Shown: in pieces, positions 1-8,900 of the stretch
Position numbering within the stretch: the first letter of the stretch is position 1
Layout of the letters: each line of letters opens with the position of its first letter
Notes under the pieces: generated by a model
Database searches by the model: none
What the model saw: the letters and a program-made list of their open reading frames with translations, nothing else
What the model was told of the DNA's origin: nothing
Assembly: GCF_014596525.1 (NCBI RefSeq)
Contig: NZ_MSJP01000089.1
Location: 1-64,000 of the forward strand
Direction of reading: 5' to 3'
Origin: Streptomyces sp. CBMA291
GTDB taxonomy: Bacteria > Actinomycetota > Actinomycetes > Streptomycetales > Streptomycetaceae
DNA length: 64,000 nucleotides
Program-made: the position numbers and the translations under genes

Positions 1-469
1 TCGGGCGCGACGGCGGCCCGCGCGCGTCCGCTCCCGGCCCTGGCCCTGGCCCGCCGTCCGGGTCCGCCGGGTCCGCCGGGTCCCGAGCCTCCGACCCGTC
101 GGGACCGTCTGATCCTTCGGCACCGCCCGGTGCGTCGGGACCACCCGGCCCGTCCACCGCGCCGAGCGCTTCCGCGTCCGCGATCGGCGCCGCGCCCAGC
201 ACCGCCGCCCGGTGCAGACAACGCGGCGCCAGCAGACACGTACAGACCGCCTGCCCGGGGGCGGCGACCGCCCCCGAAGGGCCTGGACGCAGGGAGACCA
301 CCGCGTCCTCGCCGAAGGACACCTCGAAGGCTCCGCCGGCGGCGGGGCCGACAGCGGCCGGACACCCCTCGATCGCGGCGTCGAGCTTCTTGCGCAGACG
401 GGCGCTCAAGTGCTCCACGGCCTCGGCGAGGACCTCGGGAGCGACGGGCGGCAGGACGACGGTGCTCAA
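1..469 (-). CDS. SWIM zinc-finger protein, N-terminal part (runs off the left edge)
   Basis: The frame reads leftward from a TTG start at 469 that overlaps the TGA stop of the vWA gene as TTGA, and stays open to base 1, so the C-terminus is missing. About 90 residues in is the SWIM zinc-binding signature CTCLLAPRCLH (CxC-x5-CxH). SWIM domains bind zinc and are thought to contact DNA or protein. After it the chain turns into a Gly/Pro/Asp/Ala-rich low-complexity stretch. Position directly after the MoxR-DUF5682-vWA genes, with a four-base overlap, makes it the last gene seen of that operon. The TTG start is unusual but supported by the overlap and by the lack of another start. Its role in the system is inferred from context only. 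Confidence 0.8.
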   Translation of the reverse strand, partial: MSTVVLPPVAPEVLAEAVEHLSARLRKKLDAAIEGCPAAVGPAAGGAFEVSFGEDAVVSLRPGPSGAVAAPGQAVCTCLLAPRCLHRAAVLGAAPIADAEALGAVDGPGGPDAPGGAEGSDGPDGSEARDPADPADPDGGPGPGPGADARGPPSRP

Positions 470-1488
470 CGGGCTTCTCCACGGAGGCGGTCGCCCACCC
501 AGCGGGCGAGGGCGAGCGGACTGAGGGCGGCCACCGGCATGCCGGCGGCGACGAGCCGACGCGCGGTCGGCACCGAGTAGCGGGGCGTCCCGGTGTCGTC
601 GAGCGCCGCGCACCCCAGCAGATGGGCGCCGGACGCCGCGAGCGCGCGGACCTCGCCCAGCAGCCCGGCCGGCGGCGCGCCCTCCTCGAAGTCGCTGACC
701 ACGACGACGAGGGTGCGGCTGGGCACGGTGATGAGCGTACGGGCGTGCGCGAGCCCCGCCGCGATGTGCGTCCCGCCGCCGACCCGCACCTGGAGGAGAA
801 GCGACAAGGGGTCCTCCACCCGGTCGGTCAGGTCCACGACCTGCGTCGAGAAGGCGAGGAAGTGGGTGGAGAGCGTCGGTACGCCGCCCAGCACGGCGGC
901 GGTCAGCGCCGACCAGATCACCGATGCCTCCATCGAGCCGGAGACGTCGACGACCAGGATCAGCCGCCAGTCCGCCTCCTTGCCCGCCCGCGTCCGGAAC
1001 ACCGGCCGCTCGGGCACGACCACGATCCGCCCGTCGTCCGTGCGCCGGGTGTGCGCGAGATTGGCGTGCAGCGTACGGGCGAGATCGAGGCGACCGCCGG
1101 GCCTGCGGGTCGGCCGGGGCGTGGAAAGCCCCGACAGCGCGGGCCGAAGCCGGGTGGCCAGCTCCCGGGCCAGCTCGTCGACGAGCCGCTTCACCAGGGG
1201 ACGCAACCTGGCGAGTTGCGCCTCCGGCATGCCACCGGCCAGCGCCAGCACCGAACTCAGCAGCTCGACCGAAGGCCGCACCGCCGCCGGGTCCAGCTGG
1301 GTGAGCACATCGGAGCGCCCGGACTCCGCGGCCTCCGCGAGGACCTCCTCACGCACATCCGCCCCGAACAGCGCCTCCAGCTCGGCCGACCACTCCCGGG
1401 CGGTGGGGAAGGAAGCCTCCTGCCCACCGCCCTGCCCGGAACCGACGTCCAGATCTTCGGACCCCTCACCGCGCCCCCGGCCGTACAA
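466..1488 (-). CDS. von Willebrand factor A (CoxE-like) protein with disrupted start
   Basis: A vWA domain protein. The MIDAS metal-binding motif DVSGS lies in VVDVSGSMEASVIWSALTAA, and a second acidic strand (VVVVSDFEEG) follows. The N-terminal helical region precedes the vWA fold, as in CoxE-like partners of MoxR ATPases, which usually act as metal-dependent adaptor or chaperone pairs. The first legal start as the sequence stands is TTG at 1488. However, the same frame upstream carries a sensible N-terminus (SADRWRLLLGRHHDRLAAG, about bases 1500-1578) with no ATG, GTG or TTG in front. The start appears to have been lost with the stop of the preceding gene; see the junction at 1573-1589. The stop at 466 overlaps the SWIM gene start. 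Function in the island is inferred. Confidence 0.85.
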   Translation of the reverse strand: MYGRGRGEGSEDLDVGSGQGGGQEASFPTAREWSAELEALFGADVREEVLAEAAESGRSDVLTQLDPAAVRPSVELLSSVLALAGGMPEAQLARLRPLVKRLVDELARELATRLRPALSGLSTPRPTRRPGGRLDLARTLHANLAHTRRTDDGRIVVVPERPVFRTRAGKEADWRLILVVDVSGSMEASVIWSALTAAVLGGVPTLSTHFLAFSTQVVDLTDRVEDPLSLLLQVRVGGGTHIAAGLAHARTLITVPSRTLVVVVSDFEEGAPPAGLLGEVRALAASGAHLLGCAALDDTGTPRYSVPTARRLVAAGMPVAALSPLALARWVGDRLRGEAR

Positions 1489-4472
1489 CTCGTCGAGCGC
1501 GTGGGCGTACCGCCGCGCCCCGGCGGCCAGCCGATCGTGATGCCGCCCCAGCAGAAGCCGCCACCGGTCGGCGGACGCGAGTGACCTCCCGGAGCCGGGC
1601 TCCGGACGGGGGCTTGACCCGTCGGCGGGCCCGGAGCCGTGCTCCGCGACGAAGGCGGGGCAGGGGCCCGGTCCGCATCCGGGGCGGAGACCTGTTCCGT
1701 GCCCAGGGCAGGCGTCTGGTCAGGCTTCAGGACGGAGACCTGGTCCGCATCCGGGGCGGACGCCCGGTCCGGGGCCACCGCAGAATCCGGCGCGTCCGTC
1801 CCCGGCAGCAGTCCCGGAGCCTTCAGCGCGGCGAGTCCGGCCGCGTCGGCCGCCGCCCACAGGGCGAGCAGTGCGGGCGGTGCGTCGAGGGAGAGGTCGA
1901 GCCGGTCGCCGAGCCGCTCGGTCACGGCGTGGAGCAGCCGCTCGCGGGCGGCGGGCGCCAGCACGTCGAAGCCGCCCCGCAGGGCGGGGAGCCGGTCGAG
2001 GAACTCCTGGTCGGGCAGCGACTCCACCCGGTCGAGCAGCGGGGCCAGCGCATCCGGGGATGCCTGGAGCAGCGGCCCGGCAGCCGCGAGCAGTCCGGTG
2101 AGCCGCTTCGTCAGGGCCCGCCGCGCCGAGGGAACGGTCGCGCCGTCGACCCAGTCGGCGACCCGCTCGCCGAGCCCGGCCGCCGGTTCCAGATCCAGGG
2201 CCACCCGTACGGCCAGCGCCGCACCTTGCATCAACGGGGCCCCGTCCGAGGCGAGTTCGGCCAGCGCCCGCTCCAGCCGGAGTCCCAAGTGCCGGGAGGC
2301 CGACCGGTCGGCCAGGGCCACCAGGGACTTGGCGTCGGCGGGGTCGTCGCTTCCGGCGAGACCGGGCAGCGACCGGACGGCGGCGTCCAGCAGCTCGCCC
2401 GAGAGGGCGTCGGCCGTGGCACGGGCCTCCGGCGTGGTGCCGGGATGGTGCCCGCGTCGCATCCCCTCCAGGAGATCCAGGGCTTCGAGGAGTTCGGGCA
2501 GCTCGGCCCCTTCGGGCAGCTCCTCGCGTGCCTCGCGGAGCCGTACGTCCACGAGTTCGGGCAGGTCGCAGCGGACGGCGGCGGTCAGCCCTGCCACGAT
2601 CTGCGCCGGGGTGGGGCCGCCCTCGGCCGCCTCGCGGCGCGCGGTCTCGCCGAGCGCCCCGGCCGCCGCCTGGGCCGGGGTGACCCCGCGTACCCCGGCG
2701 AGGTCGAGACGCGCGGCCACCGAAGGCGTCCACCGCAGGCGCCACTTCGTACCGAGCGCGGTGCCGTCGCCCGTGGCGGCCACCGACAGGGGTTCACCGT
2801 AGGAGGCACCGATGACGAGCAGCCGCCGCAGCAGCACCTCACGGCGCCCGTCGAGCGGGGACCGGAGCGGATCGAGCCGCACCTCACGGGGGTCGGGGTC
2901 GCCCGCGCCGGGCAGCCGCAGCCGGGCGAGTTCGTCCTCGACGGCAGGCCCCAGACCGGAGCGGGGGGCACGCGGGCCGACCCTGCCCCGCGCGGTCCCC
3001 ACGAACACGGCCTCCAGGGCACGGGCGAGCGCCAGACCACGCCCGAGGGGTTCACCCTGCCCGAGCACGGTGGTGATGGCCTCCAGGAGTTCACCGCGTC
3101 CGGGCGCGGGCAGCCCGCGCAGAGTCGCCAGGTCGCAGGCGAGGCGCAACGTCTCGACGGCCTCGCCGGTACCCGCGGTGTGCCCCGCGCGGCGCAGCTC
3201 CCGGCACACACCGGTCAGGGCGGTGGACGCCGCGACCCGCAGCCGGTCCGCGTCACCGGCCGCGTCGAGCACGGCCTGCTGCCAGAGCGGGTCGCGGATC
3301 CCGGCGGGATAACCGGACCGGGAGTCGAGCAGATCGAACGAATAGGGCACCAGCGAGGTCACGGCGATGCCGGTGCCCTTGCCCGCTCCCACGCCGGTAC
3401 GTGCTCCGGTGCCGGTACGCGCTCCGGCGTCGGTACGGCTACCGGCGTCGGTACGGGCACCAGGACCCGCGCCCTGCCCGGCACCCGGGGCCCGCGCGAC
3501 CCCGGCCGCACCAGCGGCACCGGCATCCTCGGCCGTACCAGAGTCCCCGGCGGCAACGGTGTTCCCGGCCGAATCAGCGGCACCAGCGTCCCCGGCCGTA
3601 CCGGCGTCCCCGGCGGCATCAGCGTCCCTAGCCGTACTAGCGTCCCCGGCCGCACCAACGCTCCCGGCAGCACCAGCCGCACCGATACCCCCACCTCCGC
3701 CCCCACCGACACCCTCAACCGTCCCGCGTGCCTCACCCGGTTGAGAGCAGGGCGAGGCCACAAGGGCGGGGGCGTGGAACGCGCCGACCACGGCCGCGAC
3801 CCGACGGCCCCCCTCCGAGGCAGCCGCGATCACCTGCCGCATCCGGGCCTCACGGGCCAGGTCGGTGGCGGGCACGGCGGCATCGGAGCGCAGGGCCCAG
3901 CCCACGCCCAGGGCGGCGCGGCGCACGGCCTCCGGGGCGCATCCGGGAGCCAGCACCTCCACCGCGCGGTCCCACATGTCCTCGCCGTCCCGGCCCGTCC
4001 CGGCGGCCGAGAGCGCGGCGGCGTAGGAACGGCGCACCTCCCCGCCCGCACCCGCACCGGAGTCGGCGTCCCCGCCGTCGGCGGAGCCCGTACCCCCGGG
4101 GTCGTCCTCCCGTCCCCAGCCGGGGTCGGACAACGGCAGGTCGCAGCAGAGCACCTCGGCCCCCCGCTCCCTGGCCCACCGGACGGCCGCCAGCTCCGGC
4201 GAGAAGTCCGCGAACGGGTAGAACGAGAGCCGTCCGCCCTCGCCCGCCCCGGCCAGCGCCACCGGGGCGACGGTCTCGGGGTCGGCCAGATGCTCAAGCC
4301 ACGGCTGGAAATCGGCCGGAAGCTCCACGCAGACGACCTCGGCGCCCATCTCGTCCAGGAGGGCGGGCACCACCGTGGCCAGCGCCGGACTGTGGTGGCG
4401 CACCCCCAGCAGATAGGGCGCGCGCGACGCGGCGAGCGCGTCCACGGCAGCCCGGGGATCGAGGGGCGTCAC
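1257..4472 (-). CDS. DUF5682 family protein, reading through into the vWA gene
   Basis: Starts at GTG 4472, overlapping the ATPase stop as GTGA. The N-terminus (APYLLGVRHHSPALATVVPA) and the following acidic blocks (VVCVELPADFQPWLEHLADP) are typical of DUF5682, a family found next to MoxR ATPases and vWA proteins; its biochemical activity is unknown. A Gly/Ala/Asp/Thr-rich insert of about 120 residues (bases roughly 3365-3715) interrupts the chain just before the VTSLVPYSFDLLDSRSGYP block. As written the frame has no stop until 1257, giving about 1071 residues, the last hundred of which are arginine/serine-rich and lie out of frame over the vWA gene. The natural end is probably near 1578 (about 964 residues). 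Confidence 0.8.
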   Translation of the reverse strand: MTPLDPRAAVDALAASRAPYLLGVRHHSPALATVVPALLDEMGAEVVCVELPADFQPWLEHLADPETVAPVALAGAGEGGRLSFYPFADFSPELAAVRWARERGAEVLCCDLPLSDPGWGREDDPGGTGSADGGDADSGAGAGGEVRRSYAAALSAAGTGRDGEDMWDRAVEVLAPGCAPEAVRRAALGVGWALRSDAAVPATDLAREARMRQVIAAASEGGRRVAAVVGAFHAPALVASPCSQPGEARGTVEGVGGGGGGGIGAAGAAGSVGAAGDASTARDADAAGDAGTAGDAGAADSAGNTVAAGDSGTAEDAGAAGAAGVARAPGAGQGAGPGARTDAGSRTDAGARTGTGARTGVGAGKGTGIAVTSLVPYSFDLLDSRSGYPAGIRDPLWQQAVLDAAGDADRLRVAASTALTGVCRELRRAGHTAGTGEAVETLRLACDLATLRGLPAPGRGELLEAITTVLGQGEPLGRGLALARALEAVFVGTARGRVGPRAPRSGLGPAVEDELARLRLPGAGDPDPREVRLDPLRSPLDGRREVLLRRLLVIGASYGEPLSVAATGDGTALGTKWRLRWTPSVAARLDLAGVRGVTPAQAAAGALGETARREAAEGGPTPAQIVAGLTAAVRCDLPELVDVRLREAREELPEGAELPELLEALDLLEGMRRGHHPGTTPEARATADALSGELLDAAVRSLPGLAGSDDPADAKSLVALADRSASRHLGLRLERALAELASDGAPLMQGAALAVRVALDLEPAAGLGERVADWVDGATVPSARRALTKRLTGLLAAAGPLLQASPDALAPLLDRVESLPDQEFLDRLPALRGGFDVLAPAARERLLHAVTERLGDRLDLSLDAPPALLALWAAADAAGLAALKAPGLLPGTDAPDSAVAPDRASAPDADQVSVLKPDQTPALGTEQVSAPDADRAPAPPSSRSTAPGPPTGQAPVRSPAPGGHSRPPTGGGFCWGGITIGWPPGRGGTPTRSTSCTAGGAVRGPKIWTSVPGRAVGRRLPSPPPGSGRPSWRRCSGRMCVRRSSRRPRSPGAPMCSPSWTRRRCGLRSSC
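1573..1589 (-). other. Proposed 11-bp micro-inversion at the DUF5682/vWA junction
   Basis: On the minus strand the bases read GGA-GGTCACTCGCG-TCC. Flipping only the inner 11 bases (1576-1586) gives GGA-CGCGAGTGACC-TCC. That creates a TGA stop (1580-1578) in the DUF5682 frame and, overlapping it as GTGA, a GTG start (1581) in the vWA frame. The vWA protein would then begin V-T-S-A-D-R-W-R. The same GTGA overlap joins the ATPase to DUF5682 (4469-4472) and the two genes at 10909-10912. The flanking GGA/TCC are a three-base inverted repeat. The base changes are arithmetic from the sequence; that an inversion happened is inference. Confidence 0.55.
3365..3715 (-). repeat. Low-complexity insert inside the DUF5682 gene
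   Basis: Degenerate short repeats encode runs such as AGDAGTAGDAGAAD, GARTDAGSRTDAGARTG and GGGGGGG. They split a conserved-looking part of the DUF5682 protein. The DNA is a degenerate GCCGGxGAC-type array, suggesting expansion by slippage. No function is visible; it is likely a flexible, surface-exposed loop. Confidence 0.6.
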
Positions 4473-5623
4473 CGCAGGCTCCCGCGCAGGTCCCAGAGCC
4501 GGCGCCACATCGCGGAGCCGCCCTCGGCGCGCCTGCGGACCGGGCCGTCCCAGTACCCCAGGAGCCGCGCGTGGTCGGCCGGGTCGTCCTTGCGTACGAC
4601 TCCGAGCAGATGACCCGGCAGCAGGTCGAGGACGTCCCCGCCCGGCAGATAGGCGGCCGCGACCCCCAGCGAGGCCGCCACCTGCACGGCTTCGGCGGTC
4701 GACATCACCGTGCCCGGCCGCTCCACGTCCCAGCCCTCGGTGGAGCGCCCGGAGCGCAGGTCCCGGAAGACGGTGACGAGGGCGTCCAGGACGGCGTCGT
4801 CGACGCCGAAGGACGCGCCCGCCCGCTGTACCGCCGCGACGGCCTGTCGGCGGATCAGGACAGCCTCGGCGTCGGCGTCGGCGATGGGGCCCACGGTCTC
4901 GAAGTTGAACCGGCGCTTGAGCGCGGCGGACATCTCGGAGACGCCCCGGTCCCGCAGGTTGGCGGTCGCGATGACGGTGAACCCGGGGGCGGCGGAGACC
5001 ACCGCGTCCTCGGTGGCGGTGAGTTCGGGCACGGTGATCCGGCGGTCCGACAGCAGGGACACCAGGGCGTCCTGCACCTCGGGCAGACAGCGGGTGATCT
5101 CCTCCACGCGCACCGCGCGCCCGGTGCGCATGGCGGCGAGCACGGGGGAGTCGACGAGTGCCTGCGGGGTGGGACCCTGGGCGAGCAGGAGGGCGTAGTT
5201 CCAGCCGTAGCGGAACGCGTCTTCCGTCGTGCCCGCCGTACCCTGCACGGTCAGGGCGCTGGTTCCGCTGACGGCGGCCGCGAGCAGCTCCGACAGCATC
5301 GACTTGGCCGTACCGGGCTCGCCGGTGAGCAGCAGCCCGCGCTCCCCGGCGAGGGTGACCACACAGCGCTCCACCAGCGCGCGCTCGCCGACGAACTTGG
5401 GCATGATCTCCAGCTTCGACGGCAGCCCGGCGCGCCGTGCGGGCAGCGCGAGCTCCACCCCTTCGCTGCCGCAGACGAACGTGACCACCGCACGCGGGGT
5501 CAGCACCCAGCCGGGCGGACGCGGCCCCGGGTCCTGGGCGGCGAGAAAGGCGAGTTCGGCGGCGTACCGCTCCTCGGCGGGCTGGACCTGCCGCGCGGGG
5601 GCGGACGATGCGGTGACGGTCAT
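4469..5623 (-). CDS. MoxR-type AAA+ ATPase
   Basis: A 384-residue AAA+ ATPase. It has a Walker A (GEPGTAKSMLSELLAAAVSG, about residue 100), an acidic Walker B-like strand (AVRVEEITRCLPEVQDALVS), a sensor 1 stretch (FTVIATANLRDRGVSEMSAA) and an arginine-rich box (LKRRFNFETVGP). MoxR proteins are hexameric ATPases that, with vWA partners, remodel or assemble client proteins, and a vWA gene lies two genes downstream. The start is ATG 5623, preceded by AAGGAA at a good spacing. The stop overlaps the next gene as GTGA. The strong hairpin at 5920-5957 separates it from the giant gene upstream, so it may open its own transcript. Confidence 0.9.
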   Translation of the reverse strand: MTVTASSAPARQVQPAEERYAAELAFLAAQDPGPRPPGWVLTPRAVVTFVCGSEGVELALPARRAGLPSKLEIMPKFVGERALVERCVVTLAGERGLLLTGEPGTAKSMLSELLAAAVSGTSALTVQGTAGTTEDAFRYGWNYALLLAQGPTPQALVDSPVLAAMRTGRAVRVEEITRCLPEVQDALVSLLSDRRITVPELTATEDAVVSAAPGFTVIATANLRDRGVSEMSAALKRRFNFETVGPIADADAEAVLIRRQAVAAVQRAGASFGVDDAVLDALVTVFRDLRSGRSTEGWDVERPGTVMSTAEAVQVAASLGVAAAYLPGGDVLDLLPGHLLGVVRKDDPADHARLLGYWDGPVRRRAEGGSAMWRRLWDLRGSLR

Positions 5624-5880
5624 ACGGAGTTCCTTCGGAGGTACGGATACGAGCGGGGGCCCGGGGCGGACGGGCAGGGGACGAAGGGGTACGGGGAAGG
5701 TACCGGGCCGACCGGGGACGGCGACCCCCGGCCCGGCGGACCCGAGACCGACGGCGCGAAACCACCGCCGACCACGGGCCCGCCGACCGAACGTCACCGG
5801 CCTTGACCGGGACCGGCCTCGACCAGGCCCGGTCGCAGTGAGGGCCCAGCCGTGGTCAGGCCCAACCGTGGCCAAGGCCG

Positions 5881-5912
5881 GTCTCGGTCAGGCCCGGTCT
5901 CGGTCAGGCCCG
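5881..5912. repeat. 16-bp direct repeat, two perfect copies
   Basis: GTCTCGGTCAGGCCCG occurs twice in tandem, with degenerate GGTCAGGCCC copies upstream (about 5826-5872). It lies in the 345-base gap between the ATPase start (5623) and the giant gene stop (5969). The repeats flank the terminator-like hairpin at 5920-5957. Nothing coding is evident in this gap. Confidence 0.7.
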
Positions 5913-5919
5913 GTCCCGG

Positions 5920-5957
5920 CCGGTCACGGGGCGGGGCGAACCCCGGCCCGTGACCGG
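5920..5957. terminator. Strong hairpin between the giant gene and the MoxR gene
   Basis: Perfect 11-base arms CCGGTCACGGG (5920-5930) and CCCGTGACCGG (5947-5957) enclose an inner CGGGG/CCCCG stem. It sits 12 bases after the giant gene stop. There is no T-run, which is usual for GC-rich actinomycete terminators. It probably ends or attenuates the upstream transcript. Confidence 0.65.
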
Positions 5958-5968
5958 CGGTGGGCCGG

Positions 5969-8900
5969 TCAGCGGCGGCGTCTGGTCTTCCGGACCTTCA
6001 GCTCCTCGAAGCGCGGCAGGTCGCCGTCGAGGATCCGCTGCCACGCACGCGCGTACAGCTCCGCGACGGGTTCGACCGGCAGCAGTGAGCCGAGGACCGG
6101 TCGGGTGTCCGCCACCGGGCCGTACATCGGCAGTTTCCACTGCTCGACCGGCAGCACGGGGGACGACTGCTCCACCCAGGCGCCCGGCAGGAACAGGGAG
6201 CGCCCGGCCCTCGCCCGTACCGCCTCGACGACCAGGTCGCCCGCCGCCAGTCCGGCGCGGGCCGCCTTGAGCCGCGCGGGCTTCCAGCCGGTCCACCGGG
6301 CCGTGTTCCGGTCGGTCGGATCGGGCATCGCGAGCAGCATCAGGTACAGCACGGCCGCGTCCTCGCCGAGACCGTGGGCCGAGGCGACCTCGGCCACGAG
6401 CGCGGGCACCGAACGCGACGGATCCTGCGGCCACCACAGGCCCTCCGCGTCCGTCTCGCCCCCGGCGGGAGCGCCCGGATCGGTCAGCAGCCGGGCGAAC
6501 ACCGGGTCGTACGCGCGCCGTAGCGCCGCCTCCAGCTCCGTCGGATGCTGGTTCTGCCCCCGCAGCGCCGCCAGATACGGGTCGGAGCCGGTGGAGTCGA
6601 GCAGTGACGGCCGCAGCGCGGGCTGCGGCTGGAGGTCGTGCGTGGCCATGAGCACCGCCCCGTACCGCTCGTGGTCCGGCGCCGTCTCGGTCGGCGCGCC
6701 CGCCACGGACCGGAAGTCCCCGAGGTACGTGAAGCGCTTGTCGGCCAGCAGCAGCGAAGGCGAGGCGAGCCGCTGCCGGACGGCGTCGAGCGCGCCGGGC
6801 AGCGCCGCCCGGAGCGGGTCGCCGGAAGGCAGCCGGTGGGCGAGCCAGGCCATCAGGCTCAGCGAACCGGTCAGCACCGCCGAGGTGAACGGCGCGTCGG
6901 TCGCGACCACGGGCACCGCCCGGTCGTTCTGGATGTGCCACTCGACATCGACGCTCAACTCGGGCGAAGAGGCCGGATCGAGCAGCGAGGGCAGCGCCCG
7001 GAGCGCGGGCCACTCGCTGCGCGCCCCCCGCGCCGCCTCGGCCGACAGCCAGTCGGGCACCTGCGCCCGACGTCCGACCAGCTGGTTCCACACGGCCGCC
7101 GCCGAGGCCACGTCGGGCCCCTCGGTCCACAGCAGCGCCGGATCCGAGGGCAGCAGCGCCGCCACCACGGCCCGCCGCACCTCCTCCGAGAGCGCCCGCA
7201 GTTCGTCACGGCCCTGCGCAGCCTCGGCCACCTTCAGACCGAGGGTCTTGCGCAGTTCCCCGGGCAGGTAGTTGTTCTCCCAGCTGTCCACGCCGGGGAC
7301 GCCGGCGATCACGAGCCGGGCCACCGGACCGGGGGCACCGGTCAGCCGTCCGAACTCCTCCGCCGCCTCGGGCCGGAACGGGACCTCGCCACGCTCCCGC
7401 GCCTCCCGCAGGAAACCGGCCAGCCACTCCGCACCGCGCGCCGGATCGCCGACCCGCTCGCTGTCGTGCGCCGGGCCGCCGACCCGCTCGCTGCCGCGCG
7501 CGGTGTACGGGCCGGGCACCGCGAAGCGCCCCTCCGGGTCGTACAGCAGGGCCCCGAACAGTTGTCCGTCACTCACGTTCTCGTGGTGCTCGGTGATCCC
7601 GAGCACGGCTCCGCCGCCGAGCGGCAGGACGGCCCGGTGCCACGACGCGTACTCGGAGCCGTCGGGGGCGTGCAGGTGCGCGGGGCCGAGGTGCAGCAGC
7701 ACCCGCCGCCAGTGCGCGGCCGAGGCGGCGGTGGAGGCCAGCCCCAGCGTCTCGATCCGGTCGAGGACCCCGAGCAGTACCTCCCGGTGCTCCTCGCCGC
7801 CGGGCGCCACCGCGCGGTAGGCGAGCGTCGCGGGGGTGTCGAGGAGCGGGGTGAAGGGAAGGCCCGAGGGCGGCAGCGAGGGCAGGTCGAAGTGGGTCAG
7901 ACCCGGTCGCACGGTGGCGTCGGTGTCGCTCCGGGCCGCCGCGAGCCCCTCCAGGAAGAGATGGAGGACGTCCTGGTCGGAGCCCCGGGTGTAGTAGCCG
8001 GACTCGACGAGTCCGCCCAGGGCCTCGCTGATCTGCCGGTCGCTCGGTCCCGGGACACGGGTCTGCGGACGCTCGGCGGACGGGTCGATCCGGGTGGCGA
8101 CCTCGTCCAGGGCCTTCTGCTGCCGGACCGCGAAGCCCAGCACCTTCACCACGCCCGCGACGATCTCGGGCGAGGTGACCTCCGGCAGTACGGTGCCCAC
8201 CAGCTCCGGCAGGTCCGACGCGCGCTCGGCGGCGGTCGCCGCCTTCAGCAGGGTGCCGGCCGTGGCGCCGTCCACGGCGCGCAGCACCGCCGAGGCCCGA
8301 GCGTCCCGGGAGCGCAGCGCGTACAGATGGGAGAGCGGCGGCAGTGCCCCGGCGGCCGTGCCGAAGACCTCGCGCCGGTCGCTGTCGGAGGTCGTGGTGA
8401 CGATGCCGTCCGGGTCGCTGAGCGACAGCGTCCGCCACCGCTGGGTCACGGCCCTCGGCCGGTCGTCGCCGGGGAACGTCAGGGCCGCGACCGGCTTGTC
8501 GGAGCCCTCGGGCAGGGTGACCCGGCGCCCCGCCGTGTCCTCGGCGTGCCAGCCGTTGTCCGGCAGGCGCACGACGCGCCAGCCGAGCAGCCCGCCCGCC
8601 GGGGTGCCGAGCGCCGAACCGGGCACCGTCGGCGCGGGGCGCACCCACGAGGAGAGCGCGGCCAGTTCGGCCCCGGTGCCATGGGCGCGCGTCGCGTCGG
8701 AGAGGAAGCCGGGCTGGGAACGGCGTCCGTGCGTGCCGGTCGCCGGGTCGTACTCGGTCCAGCCGCCTTCGTCGCCGTGCCGGTCGCTCGACTGCCACAC
8801 CCAGTACGAGGTGCCGTCGGAGAGGATCTGGCGCTCGGCGGGCAGCTTGGTGTCGCCCCGGTGCAGCACCCCGGTGCCGGTGGCACGGCCGCCGCCGGGC

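Noticed and set aside
130..1584. Long plus-strand frames over the vWA/SWIM genes
   Set aside because: They are arginine/glycine/proline-rich antisense shadows of minus-strand genes, without domains or ribosome binding sites.
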